Part shown: positions 1-8,716 of the stretch, piece after piece
How positions within the stretch are numbered: position 1 is the first letter of the stretch
How the letters are laid out: each line of letters starts with the position of its first letter
Assembly (NCBI GenBank): GCA_900545175.1
Contig: UQYF01000053.1
Coordinates: 1 to 15,240, forward strand
DNA length: 15,240 nt
From: an uncultured Eubacteriales bacterium
GTDB lineage: Bacteria > Bacillota > Clostridia > Lachnospirales > Lachnospiraceae
Direction of reading: 5' to 3'
Notes under the pieces: generated by a model
Told to the model about the DNA's origin: nothing
Seen by the model: only the letters and a program-made list of their open reading frames with translations
Databases searched by the model: none
Position numbers and translations under genes: made by a program

Positions 1-19
1 AGCAATTCGAGGATATCAA

Positions 20-49
20 ATGAGGGGCAAAATACCTTTTGACCCTCAT
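20..49. repeat. Palindromic hairpin in the leader region
   Basis: The arm ATGAGGG (20-26) pairs with CCCTCAT (43-49). Inside it CAAAA (28-32) pairs with TTTTG (37-41) around a TACC loop, with a single G/A mismatch between the two helices. That gives 12 base pairs in 30 bases, which is unlikely by chance. No clear T-run follows on the + strand, so it is not a textbook terminator. It may be the terminator of an upstream gene outside the window, or one copy of a dispersed palindromic repeat. Confidence 0.6.
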
Positions 50-141
50 ATCATAGAATTATAGTAGTACTTTTGATTTATAAAATAAAAGAGATGTGAA
101 GCATCGATTTTATATGAGAAAAATCAAAAACGAATTGCGAA

Positions 142-147
142 TATAAT
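142..147 (+). promoter_or_regulatory. Possible -10 box for the giant surface-protein gene
   Basis: A perfect TATAAT lies 31 bases before the start codon at 173. It would place the transcript start near 154, just ahead of the ribosome site AGGAGG at 159-164. No recognisable -35 box sits 16-18 bases upstream, so this rests on the -10 alone and is weak. Confidence 0.3.
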
Positions 148-172
148 TGACAAATGACAGGAGGAATATGCG

Positions 173-3100
173 ATGTGGAGAAAAATCTATAATGCAATAT
201 GGGCGGACAAAGCCAAAAGAACAGCATTGCTCACAATCCTTATTGCGTTGATTGTGTCCGGCACAGCGCTTGCAGTAGTAAGTGCTATCGGAAAAAATAA
301 GCCGGTGCAGAGTACGCCAGGTGAGCAGACACAGATTGAATCAGAAGCTTCGAATCTGCCACAGGAGAGTGGGCAGGCTGCCGGTTCAGAGAAAGAAACC
401 GGACAAATTGAGGCAGATGGGCAGACCGAACAATCAGGTGAACAGTATGAAAAGCCGGATGAGACGGAACTTGCAGCACAGGAGACTTCAAAAGGAACAG
501 CCGGGGAAAATTACTCACAGGCGGCAAATGATACACAGTCTGCCACAGCCGGAGAGGAGAGTACCTCCGATGTGACAGAGAGTGCACCACGGGAGAATCT
601 TCCGCAGGAGGATGAGGAGCAAAAAGAGCAGTATGCGGTTAATTTTGTCACGCAGAACGGAAGCGTACTTAAGACAAAGTATGTTGAGCAGGGGACTAAG
701 ATAAAGAGTTTTTCCACACCTTACAATGAAGGGAATATCTTTCTTGGATGGTACTATGATGATGCTTTTACAAGTCCGGTTATGGAGGATGACAGTGTAA
801 ATAGCGACTTAACATTATATGCGGCATATAAGACAGCCGAGCAGCTAGAGCCTGTGGAAAATATAGTTTTTACCGCAGAGGAGAATGTAGACGGCAGGAA
901 TTTTACTGTTACAGTTGTCACAGACGATAAGAAGTTAGATGCAGAGGGAGTGCGTGCAGCTTTAGATGTCAAGAACCTCACTGACCCTGAGCAGACAGAC
1001 ATTGTCGATGTGACAGGTGCGGATGGAGTCTATGTTATCACAGGAAAGACTCCTAAGATAGAAAACAATTCATCAATGACAGTTCCGGGCTTTGAAGATG
1101 GCTGTACATATAGAATTGCACTCACTGATTCGAGGCTCAACTTCAAAGATCAGCCTGATACAGTGAGGGAATATAATTTTACTACAACTAAAAATGAAGT
1201 GTTGAATGTATCACTTGACAGTGACATTGTGTATATACCGTTAAGCGATTTAAAGAATATAGTTAATGATGGTGAGCAGGTCGATACACTGAGCATAGCA
1301 CTTTACAAGGCAGATAAAAACGGGATCTTAGGACCGGCAGAGCTTACACAGGGTGAGTTTGATTATGATAAAGGAACATTGAATGTAGGGGATGTAGTAT
1401 CAATATATGCCGGGTTAAGGCCTGACCTTAGAACACTTGATACACCGGATGAGGATAACGGAGATATCGCATATATCGAGATAACAGGTAAGAAGAATGG
1501 CAGGGACAGTTATAAAAATGCTGCTCCTGAGGATGTAATTTTTACACCAGATATCCTGCCTGTATCCAGTGCAGTTTTAAAAAGCGGTACAGATGAAAAG
1601 CTTACAGTTGAGAACAAGGTACTTGACTATTCGGCAGATGTGTATGAGAATATCGGACTTGACAGCCAGACAACGGTTGATGCAGGAGATTATATAGCTT
1701 TTTACAGTGGTATATTCGGAATTTCCGAAGGGGAAAATGCTGCCGTCATAGAAAAATACGGAATGGTAACAGCAGTTACCCAAAATGATAATGATACTAC
1801 CACGATTGAATATGATACGGTTGAGTTTGAGGAAGTAGTAAGGACCATGGATATCTATGCGAGCCAGCAGATGTCCGGAGCAGAGATGATTGAAGGCGTG
1901 GATATCGCATCAATCGAGAAAGCGATTGAGCAGCAGGCTGTGGAGAGCGGATTTGCAGACGAAGCAGCACAGTATCTTGCATCCTTGGCACTTGCGACAG
2001 ATAATTTTACGAAGCATCAGGATAACATGAATCTTGAAGATTATAAGGTTATCCTTGAGGACGGAAGTACAATATTGCCGGAAGAGTTACAGCTTATGTC
2101 ATCCGATATATCGGTTGAATGTGAGCTTGAGGACGGATATCCGAAGGCGACAATCAGCACCACACCTAAGAATCTTTCACAGGCAGAAGGTTCTGCCGCA
2201 AGAGATAATGGACTCAGTGTGGAGCTTGAGGTCAGGGCTAAGATTACAATGGGCAAGAAGGGCTCTGAAAATCAGGTTGAGATAACTGTGAGCGGTAAGT
2301 TTACTGAGGAAGTCGGGCTTGACCTCGGAGTGAGCAGCAAGGCAGTCTGGAAGGTATGGGGAATATTCCCTTACATTGCAGAGTACCGTGTGACAGCCAA
2401 TATTGATGTGCTAAATTATACAGGTATTGAAGTGAGTGCCGTAATGGTCACTAACAGCAGTGATGATGACGATGACAAGGATGGATTTGATACAGCGCTT
2501 GATATAGCAGACCAGATTAAAGAGCTTATAGAGCAGGCGAAGGATGATGGCGAGGATGAAAATTCCGAGGATAATGCAAGCAGGCTTGTCAAGCGTTACA
2601 GCGATATGATGGATGAGGAATCCGACTGGATAAAGCTTTTTGAGCAGAATATAATCAATCAGGAAAAGCTTTTACCTCCATGTTTTCCTATTATTGCCGT
2701 CAGCCTTGAAGTGGATTTTGTTGTGAAGGTTGATGCCTGTGTCGCAGTAGGCTTTGATTTTGATTATATAACAGGTAAGCGTTATACTTATACGATAGAT
2801 GTATTTGCCGGAAATGTATATAACGATACGGTACAGCTTATCGAAGATGCTTATGAGTTCGATTTCTATGTAATGGGCAGACTTGCCGTGAGAGCGGGGC
2901 TTGAGTTTGAATTCAAGGTAGGAGTATTCTCGACTAAAATAGCATCGGTTGGCTTTGTTGCGGAGGCGGGAGCATACACCAAGCTGTGGGGATATTTCTA
3001 TTATGAACTTAAATACACGCAAAGCCTTGGAAAGAGCCAGCAGTATTGTGGAGCATTGTTGATAGATGTTGGTGCTTATCTGGATGTGGCACTTAAAGCA

Positions 3101-6100
3101 CAGGCGATTAACGACCGGTATACGGCAATGTATACACTTATCGACAAGGAATGGTCACTGTGGTCTGTCGGAAACAGGGACAGCATACTTGATTTTACGA
3201 CAGCTCAGGAGGACATGCCATATATGAAGATGAAACAGCATGTCCGTTCGGTGGTAGTGCCTGACAGTGTATTTGACCTTACATATCTTGACCTTGTTGA
3301 GGGCGGTGAGGCTCATGCGGTATATGATGATTATTATGACCCTGCGAAGCCTGAAAGCAGCAGAAACAGAAATAATTTTGATATAGTGTTGACTAATGAC
3401 AAGTTTTCTTATGACCCGCAGACAAACACTATAACGGTAACACCTGATAAGGATGATAAGAAGCTTGAGGGTGAAATGATTATAACATGGAACAGATATC
3501 CGCTTGCATTTTCATCTAAGCCGATACAGAGAAGACTTTCACTATATTGGGACAATTTACGGGATGGATATGTTATAGTTCCATATACCAACGGAGGAAG
3601 CTATATTGGTATTATCAATGCAGCATTTGAAAAGAAGGTAGATAAACCTGCCGACCCGGTAAAGATGGGTTATGATTTTGCAGGATGGTATGAGGATGAG
3701 GAGTGTACGCAGGCTTATGAGTTCCCTGAGCTTATGCCGGCACAGGATACGAATATATTTGCAAAATGGACACCTTCCGATAACACAGCTTACCGTGTAG
3801 AGCACTATAGAGAGCAGATAGTCTCAGGAGAGTATGAGCTTGCCGAGTATGAAAGCTTTACAGGAACTACGGACAGCTATGTGACGCCGGAAGTCAAGTC
3901 GTATGAGGGATATAATTCACCTGCGTCACAGGAGATAAGAATAGAGGCGGACGGAAGTACGGTTCTTCGTTATTATTATCCGCTTGAATGGCATACAGTC
4001 ACATTTAAGGATGGTGAAGCAGGGGACGCAAGCGTAAGCTATGAGCTTAAATACGGTGCAGCGATTGTTCCTCCTATGGTTGCGGCAGATGGCTATACGT
4101 TTATCGGATGGGATAAGGAAGTAGCTTCGACTATGGGAACAGAGGATGCAGTATATACAGCACAGTGGAGTAAGAATCCGGATACACAGTACAGAGTTGA
4201 GTACTATGTGCAGGATACCGATGGAACATACAGGCTCAAGGATATGTTCACCGCACAGGGATATACAGGCTCGGAAATTACTGCTGACAGCTTAAGAAAG
4301 ACTTTGCTTGAAGGTGAAACTGCTGCTGATGAAGTATTCTGTGTAGATGGCGGAATTGTATTCGAGAATATGACTGTGCTTGGAATGGCATGCGATACAG
4401 TCAATGTGGCACCGGATGGAAAGATGATAATTAAAGTCAACTACAGACGTGAAAAGTATTCGTATACATTTGATTACGGATATGATGATAAGGTTATCAC
4501 AGCCGATACATGCTATGAGGGTGCGCTAAACATACCTGAGAATGTTACAAGAGACGGATATATATTTGCAGGATGGAGCCTGGATGGAAAAAATACTGTT
4601 AAGGTAAACAGTGTTATGGGAAAAGAGGACATTGTATACCATGCACTGTGGACACCTGTCACATATACAGTATATTTTGACGGTAATTCCAAATACACAC
4701 AAGGAGATATGGAGGATATCTCACTCACATATGATGAGCCGGTAACTCTAACGGCCAATGCATTCGTGCGTGACAATTATGTGTTTGGCGGATGGAGCCT
4801 CACAAAGGATGGCGAAGTGCGTTATACCGATTCTGAGAATGTCAAGAATCTTTCTAAGGTGGACGGCAGCACAGTAACATTGTATGCGGTGTGGGTTCCG
4901 GAGGAATACAAGATTACATACGAGAACTTGTATGATGGTGTCAATGCTAATGTTGGTTCGTATAACATTGAAAGTGAGACAGTCGTACTGAAAGCTGCGG
5001 TTAGAGCAGGTTATGTATTTGCAGGCTGGTATGATAATCCGGAATTTACAGGTGATGTAGTTGATAAGATAGAAAATGGAAGTATCGGAAATCGTGTCCT
5101 TTATGCGAGCTGGAGCCCTGCAACGGATACAAGATACCGTGTAGAGCATTATCTACAGCAGCTTGATGGCAGCTATGCGCTTGACAGTACGGATGTACTC
5201 ACAGGTGTTACAGAGGATATTGTTACACCACCGACTAAGGACTATGCAGGATTTACCGCTCCAAAGCAGCAGACACTTGAAATCACAGCGGACGGAAATG
5301 CTGTGTTAAGATATGAGTATACCAGAAACAGCTATACAATCACATTCGATGCAACGGAAGGTACGCTTGAAGGCGATGACTCTATAACAGCATTGTACGG
5401 TGCAGAGATAACACCTCCTTTGGCATCAAGAGAAGGCTACGGCTTTGCCGGCTGGTATGACGGTGATGTAAGATTTGATGTGAGGACGATGCCTTCAAAG
5501 GACATGGAGCTTACCGCAGCATGGAAGGCAGGTGAGTATGGATATACAGTAAACTATTACCGGCAGAATGTGGATGGTTCAGATAATTACACACTTGCAG
5601 TGAGTGTACACGATACAGCACCGATGGACAGTGACGTTGAGGCTTTACAGGAAAGCTTCGAGGGATTTACGGCTGTCGATGATGTAAAGACAATCAGAAT
5701 CGGTACAGATGAAGATAAGAATGTAGCAGATTACTATTACACAAGAAATCAGTACAATCTTAGCTGGAAGCTTTCAGGTGGTGTGGCAGATAATTATACA
5801 TCCGGAACGGTTTACTATGATGCGAAGATTACGGCACCGGTACCTGTGATAGAAGGATATTCATATGAATGGGATAAGGAGCTGTTTACGAATATGCCTG
5901 CACAGGATATCGAGTATACGGCGACATGGAAGGCTGACAGCTACATTATTACTTTTGACTTAAACGGAGGAAGCATAGACGGCGATACAAGCAAAAATGT
6001 AGTATTTGATGATGTCTATGGAGAACTTCCGAATCCTTCTAAGAAGGGATGTATATTTGACGGATGGTTTACAAAGCCTCAGACAGATTCTGATGAAGGC

Positions 6101-8629
6101 ATACAGATAGCAGAAGATACAGTTGTAAAGACTGCACAGAATCATGTTCTCTATGCACACTACACACCTATTGAGTATACGATTTTGTATGGAAATGTGG
6201 ATGGTGCAGAAAACAGTAATCCGGATTCCTACAATGTCACAACAGGAAGAATAGAGTTAAAGCCGGCAAAGAAGACAGGATATACCTTTGAAGGCTGGTA
6301 TTACGACAAGGAATGTGAAGGCAGCCCTGTTGAGGCGATAGCTGCGGCAAGCACAGGTGACAGAGAACTTTTTGCCAAGTGGAAGGAAAACAGCTATAAG
6401 GTTGTATTCCATTCTAATAATGGAGGTGATATCACAAGTGAGCAGAGCTTCACATACACTGAGAGCAAGGCACTTAATACGAACAGCTTTACGAAGAAAG
6501 AATACCTGTTCACAGGCTGGTCATTGAAGGCAGGACAGGATGCGGTGTACGCAGATGGTGAGGTTGTTTCGCAGCTTGTGCCGGATGATAATGGTATAAT
6601 TCATCTGTATGCAGTATGGACACCTGTAAGATATCGCATAATATATGCAAATATGGATGGTGCACAGAACGCATCTGAGAATCCTGACAGCTTCACAGTT
6701 GAGGATGATTTACTTACACTCTATGAACCGGCTAAGGCAGGATACACATTTGAAGGCTGGTATACTGATGACGCATATAATAATAAAGTGACAGCACCGA
6801 TAAAACTTAAGGTGGGATATGAGCCGATATTCTATGCAAAGTGGTCAGTGAATTCTTATGTTATCACTTTTGACAGTTGTCTGGGTGATTCTGTTCCTAC
6901 AGAGACTCTTGATATGATATATGATACGGCTAAGAACCTTACGCTTATCTCGGATATGGAGGGCTTTGAAAGAACCGGATATACATTTGAAGGCTGGGCA
7001 CTTGAAAAGAACGGCGAGCCTGTATACAGCGATGGAGCTACAGTGAAGAATCTTGCAGAATATGGAAACATCAATCTGTATGCGGTGTGGACATTGAATG
7101 TATTTAGTATCAGTTATGATGCGGGAGCCGGAGCAATATCTAACAACAATCCTGCAAGCTACAGCATTGAGGACAATGATATTACGCTCAATGCACCTGA
7201 AGCTAAGGAGGGTTATAAGTTCCTTGGCTGGTATGAAGGGGATGTCCTTGTATCGGAGATTGTGAAGGGAACACAGAAGGATTATAACCTGACAGCAAAG
7301 TGGGAACATGGAGGAATCTTTACTCTTTCACTTGAAGGCGAGGAGGCAATAACACTCAATGACGGCTCAACAGGAACAAGGTTTACTTACAAAGTAATAA
7401 GGACTCTTCCTGAGGGTACACAGGCGATATCTAATCCGATATATGTATACTATAGAACTATAAATGGCACAGCGTACGGCTCAACGGTTGACATTGACGT
7501 AGCTCTTGATAAGTATCATTTCAAGCATGTCGGTGGAGAGAATGTCTATCTGACATTCGCATCCGGTGATATGGAGAAGACCTTCACTGTTGAAGAGTGG
7601 GGAACCGAGACTACAGCGGATGCAGCGGCAAGCTTTAATATCAATAATACCGACAGATATTATGATGTGGAGTTATATAAGAGCATAGATACAAAGGGCA
7701 AGTATCCGGGAAGCCTTGGTGATCCAAAGACATACAGAAGAACGATAAAGGCATTGCCGCAGTATGATGTAGCAGGCATTTATGATAAGTGGTATACTTA
7801 TGTGAAGAATGTAAACTGGACTACAAGCCAGAAAGACCAGAAGACTGTAGATTACGGCAGGGGACCGAATGCTTGGTTTGATTCACTCCATACAGCACTT
7901 GCAAATGCAGGTGTAGATGCCATAACCAGAAGCTATATAAAGAATGTTGCAACACAGGCAGGCTTCTATATAACAGCGGATGTGCAGGATATTGAGGATA
8001 GCTGGTGCTGGTTAAGATTATACAGTGCAGGGACAGGATACTTCGGACAGTATGCTTTTGATATATGTGCCGGAGGAGTGCAGTCTGATATTGCATTTCC
8101 TTTTACAGGAAGCAAGCAGGGGAATATCGAGTTCAAGTACGGCAGCGGCGGCTGGACATCAAATGGATATGGATCATCCAGCAATGGATATGTTGTTTCG
8201 GGTTCACCGACATATGCAAAAATCGGCATAAACGATTCTGTACTGCTAGAAGCAGCTGCTACAGGAAAAGGTGAGAATAAGTGGTGGATTGGAGCGGTTG
8301 ACGCACACTATAAAGTATTCGATACAAATGCACCTAAGCAGGTAGGTCTTGCCAACCTTGCGTTTGGAAAGTATAAGGCAGGGGATACTATCACTATAAC
8401 AGTTATATATGATGAGGTTATAAAGAGTGCTTCCGGTATGGGGCTGTCAGCTATAAGCGGACTTCCTGTTAAGGATGTACAGTTTGCCGGCGGAGAAGGA
8501 ACGAATGCACTTATATTTACAGCTACACTCACGGATGATTTCGAGGTAACACCTGATTTCAACAATGAGATAAAGGCATTGAAGCCGGCTGTAGGAACAG
8601 TGACGGATGCGGTTGGCAATCACAACTAA
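173..8629 (+). CDS. Giant secreted surface protein with InlB B-type repeats (2,818 aa)
   Basis: The ATG at 173 has AGGAGG eight bases upstream (159-164). Residues 1-16 are basic and residues 17-40 hydrophobic, giving a signal peptide or signal anchor (possible cleavage after ALA at 32-34). An acidic Glu/Gln/Ser/Thr-rich linker follows to about residue 150, then one InlB B-type repeat (about 153-218) with the typical GW core. Residues about 220-1130 are a beta-rich region I cannot assign. It contains a helical stretch (about 567-620) and an Asp run (764-777). About 13 more InlB-type repeats and four YRVEHY-type modules fill about 1130-2380. A Calx-beta-like domain (about 2382-2500) follows, then an unassigned segment, then an Ig-like domain (about 2716-2818) ending in DAVGN. 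There is no LPXTG motif, C-terminal membrane segment, SLH or choline-binding repeat. The likely role is an extracellular adhesin or stalk protein. Its ligand cannot be told from sequence. Confidence 0.9.
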   Translation: MWRKIYNAIWADKAKRTALLTILIALIVSGTALAVVSAIGKNKPVQSTPGEQTQIESEASNLPQESGQAAGSEKETGQIEADGQTEQSGEQYEKPDETELAAQETSKGTAGENYSQAANDTQSATAGEESTSDVTESAPRENLPQEDEEQKEQYAVNFVTQNGSVLKTKYVEQGTKIKSFSTPYNEGNIFLGWYYDDAFTSPVMEDDSVNSDLTLYAAYKTAEQLEPVENIVFTAEENVDGRNFTVTVVTDDKKLDAEGVRAALDVKNLTDPEQTDIVDVTGADGVYVITGKTPKIENNSSMTVPGFEDGCTYRIALTDSRLNFKDQPDTVREYNFTTTKNEVLNVSLDSDIVYIPLSDLKNIVNDGEQVDTLSIALYKADKNGILGPAELTQGEFDYDKGTLNVGDVVSIYAGLRPDLRTLDTPDEDNGDIAYIEITGKKNGRDSYKNAAPEDVIFTPDILPVSSAVLKSGTDEKLTVENKVLDYSADVYENIGLDSQTTVDAGDYIAFYSGIFGISEGENAAVIEKYGMVTAVTQNDNDTTTIEYDTVEFEEVVRTMDIYASQQMSGAEMIEGVDIASIEKAIEQQAVESGFADEAAQYLASLALATDNFTKHQDNMNLEDYKVILEDGSTILPEELQLMSSDISVECELEDGYPKATISTTPKNLSQAEGSAARDNGLSVELEVRAKITMGKKGSENQVEITVSGKFTEEVGLDLGVSSKAVWKVWGIFPYIAEYRVTANIDVLNYTGIEVSAVMVTNSSDDDDDKDGFDTALDIADQIKELIEQAKDDGEDENSEDNASRLVKRYSDMMDEESDWIKLFEQNIINQEKLLPPCFPIIAVSLEVDFVVKVDACVAVGFDFDYITGKRYTYTIDVFAGNVYNDTVQLIEDAYEFDFYVMGRLAVRAGLEFEFKVGVFSTKIASVGFVAEAGAYTKLWGYFYYELKYTQSLGKSQQYCGALLIDVGAYLDVALKAQAINDRYTAMYTLIDKEWSLWSVGNRDSILDFTTAQEDMPYMKMKQHVRSVVVPDSVFDLTYLDLVEGGEAHAVYDDYYDPAKPESSRNRNNFDIVLTNDKFSYDPQTNTITVTPDKDDKKLEGEMIITWNRYPLAFSSKPIQRRLSLYWDNLRDGYVIVPYTNGGSYIGIINAAFEKKVDKPADPVKMGYDFAGWYEDEECTQAYEFPELMPAQDTNIFAKWTPSDNTAYRVEHYREQIVSGEYELAEYESFTGTTDSYVTPEVKSYEGYNSPASQEIRIEADGSTVLRYYYPLEWHTVTFKDGEAGDASVSYELKYGAAIVPPMVAADGYTFIGWDKEVASTMGTEDAVYTAQWSKNPDTQYRVEYYVQDTDGTYRLKDMFTAQGYTGSEITADSLRKTLLEGETAADEVFCVDGGIVFENMTVLGMACDTVNVAPDGKMIIKVNYRREKYSYTFDYGYDDKVITADTCYEGALNIPENVTRDGYIFAGWSLDGKNTVKVNSVMGKEDIVYHALWTPVTYTVYFDGNSKYTQGDMEDISLTYDEPVTLTANAFVRDNYVFGGWSLTKDGEVRYTDSENVKNLSKVDGSTVTLYAVWVPEEYKITYENLYDGVNANVGSYNIESETVVLKAAVRAGYVFAGWYDNPEFTGDVVDKIENGSIGNRVLYASWSPATDTRYRVEHYLQQLDGSYALDSTDVLTGVTEDIVTPPTKDYAGFTAPKQQTLEITADGNAVLRYEYTRNSYTITFDATEGTLEGDDSITALYGAEITPPLASREGYGFAGWYDGDVRFDVRTMPSKDMELTAAWKAGEYGYTVNYYRQNVDGSDNYTLAVSVHDTAPMDSDVEALQESFEGFTAVDDVKTIRIGTDEDKNVADYYYTRNQYNLSWKLSGGVADNYTSGTVYYDAKITAPVPVIEGYSYEWDKELFTNMPAQDIEYTATWKADSYIITFDLNGGSIDGDTSKNVVFDDVYGELPNPSKKGCIFDGWFTKPQTDSDEGIQIAEDTVVKTAQNHVLYAHYTPIEYTILYGNVDGAENSNPDSYNVTTGRIELKPAKKTGYTFEGWYYDKECEGSPVEAIAAASTGDRELFAKWKENSYKVVFHSNNGGDITSEQSFTYTESKALNTNSFTKKEYLFTGWSLKAGQDAVYADGEVVSQLVPDDNGIIHLYAVWTPVRYRIIYANMDGAQNASENPDSFTVEDDLLTLYEPAKAGYTFEGWYTDDAYNNKVTAPIKLKVGYEPIFYAKWSVNSYVITFDSCLGDSVPTETLDMIYDTAKNLTLISDMEGFERTGYTFEGWALEKNGEPVYSDGATVKNLAEYGNINLYAVWTLNVFSISYDAGAGAISNNNPASYSIEDNDITLNAPEAKEGYKFLGWYEGDVLVSEIVKGTQKDYNLTAKWEHGGIFTLSLEGEEAITLNDGSTGTRFTYKVIRTLPEGTQAISNPIYVYYRTINGTAYGSTVDIDVALDKYHFKHVGGENVYLTFASGDMEKTFTVEEWGTETTADAAASFNINNTDRYYDVELYKSIDTKGKYPGSLGDPKTYRRTIKALPQYDVAGIYDKWYTYVKNVNWTTSQKDQKTVDYGRGPNAWFDSLHTALANAGVDAITRSYIKNVATQAGFYITADVQDIEDSWCWLRLYSAGTGYFGQYAFDICAGGVQSDIAFPFTGSKQGNIEFKYGSGGWTSNGYGSSSNGYVVSGSPTYAKIGINDSVLLEAAATGKGENKWWIGAVDAHYKVFDTNAPKQVGLANLAFGKYKAGDTITITVIYDEVIKSASGMGLSAISGLPVKDVQFAGGEGTNALIFTATLTDDFEVTPDFNNEIKALKPAVGTVTDAVGNHN
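3560..7308 (+). repeat. Array of about 13 InlB B-type repeats with interleaved YRVEHY modules
   Basis: Units of roughly 65-80 residues each carry a 'Y.I/V.F/Y' opening strand, a 'GY.F.GW' core and a closing 'LYA.W' strand. Approximate unit starts are 3560, 3991, 4453, 4663, 4906, 5329, 5749, 5938, 6172, 6391, 6631, 6853 and 7096. Four longer modules beginning YRVEHY, YRVEYY, YRVEHY and YTVNYY (near 3786, 4189, 5131 and 5542) sit between them and resemble MucBP-type modules. Copies are diverged overall. Short DNA blocks are nearly identical between units, such as the 'tttgaaggctgg' core near 6287, 6749 and 6989. One unit, near 5749, lacks the GW pair and reads YEWDKE. Confidence 0.85.
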
Positions 8630-8671
8630 TTTCAGCGTATTTCTAAATTTCAGATATTTTACCGAGAGCGG

Positions 8672-8697
8672 CAGGGTGTCATTTACATGGCACCCTG
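8672..8697. terminator. Hairpin after the giant gene (weak terminator or attenuator)
   Basis: CAGGGTGTCAT (8672-8682) pairs with ATGGCACCCTG (8687-8697) across a TTAC loop. All eleven positions pair, one as a G-U wobble. It lies 43 bases after the stop codon at 8629. No T-run follows, so termination would be inefficient or would need a factor. It overlaps the -35 box and spacer of the promoter proposed for the protease gene. Confidence 0.5.
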
Positions 8698-8710
8698 TCT
8701 GCATTATAAT
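8682..8710 (+). promoter_or_regulatory. Sigma-A-type promoter for the S8 protease gene
   Basis: TTTACA (8682-8687) is one base off TTGACA. Exactly 17 bases separate it from a perfect TATAAT (8705-8710). The expected transcription start, about seven bases after the -10, falls on or beside the A of the ATG at 8717, which would make a leaderless message. The -35 box and spacer are inside the 8672-8697 hairpin. Confidence 0.55.
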
Positions 8711-8716
8711 AAGGAT

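Noticed and set aside
147..152. Perfect TTGACA before the giant gene
   Set aside because: A matching -10 would lie at about 170-175, across the start codon, so this cannot serve as the -35 box of this gene.
282..590. Overlapping open frames on both strands inside the start of the giant gene
   Set aside because: They fall in the low-complexity Glu/Gln/Ser linker of the real protein, lack ribosome sites and encode nothing recognisable.
2462..2479. DDDDDK as an enteropeptidase-type cleavage site
   Set aside because: Such a site has no known meaning in a bacterial surface protein. An acidic or calcium-binding loop is the simpler reading.
6845..7309. 154-codon antisense frame within the InlB repeat array
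   Set aside because: It is a shadow frame made by the repeat codon pattern. The sense protein has clear domain structure and the antisense product has none.
8627..8716. Possible stop-codon read-through joining the giant protein and the protease (same frame, no further stop)
   Set aside because: The intervening 29 codons look non-coding and contain a hairpin and a good promoter, and the protease has its own export signal. The open frame is plausible by chance.
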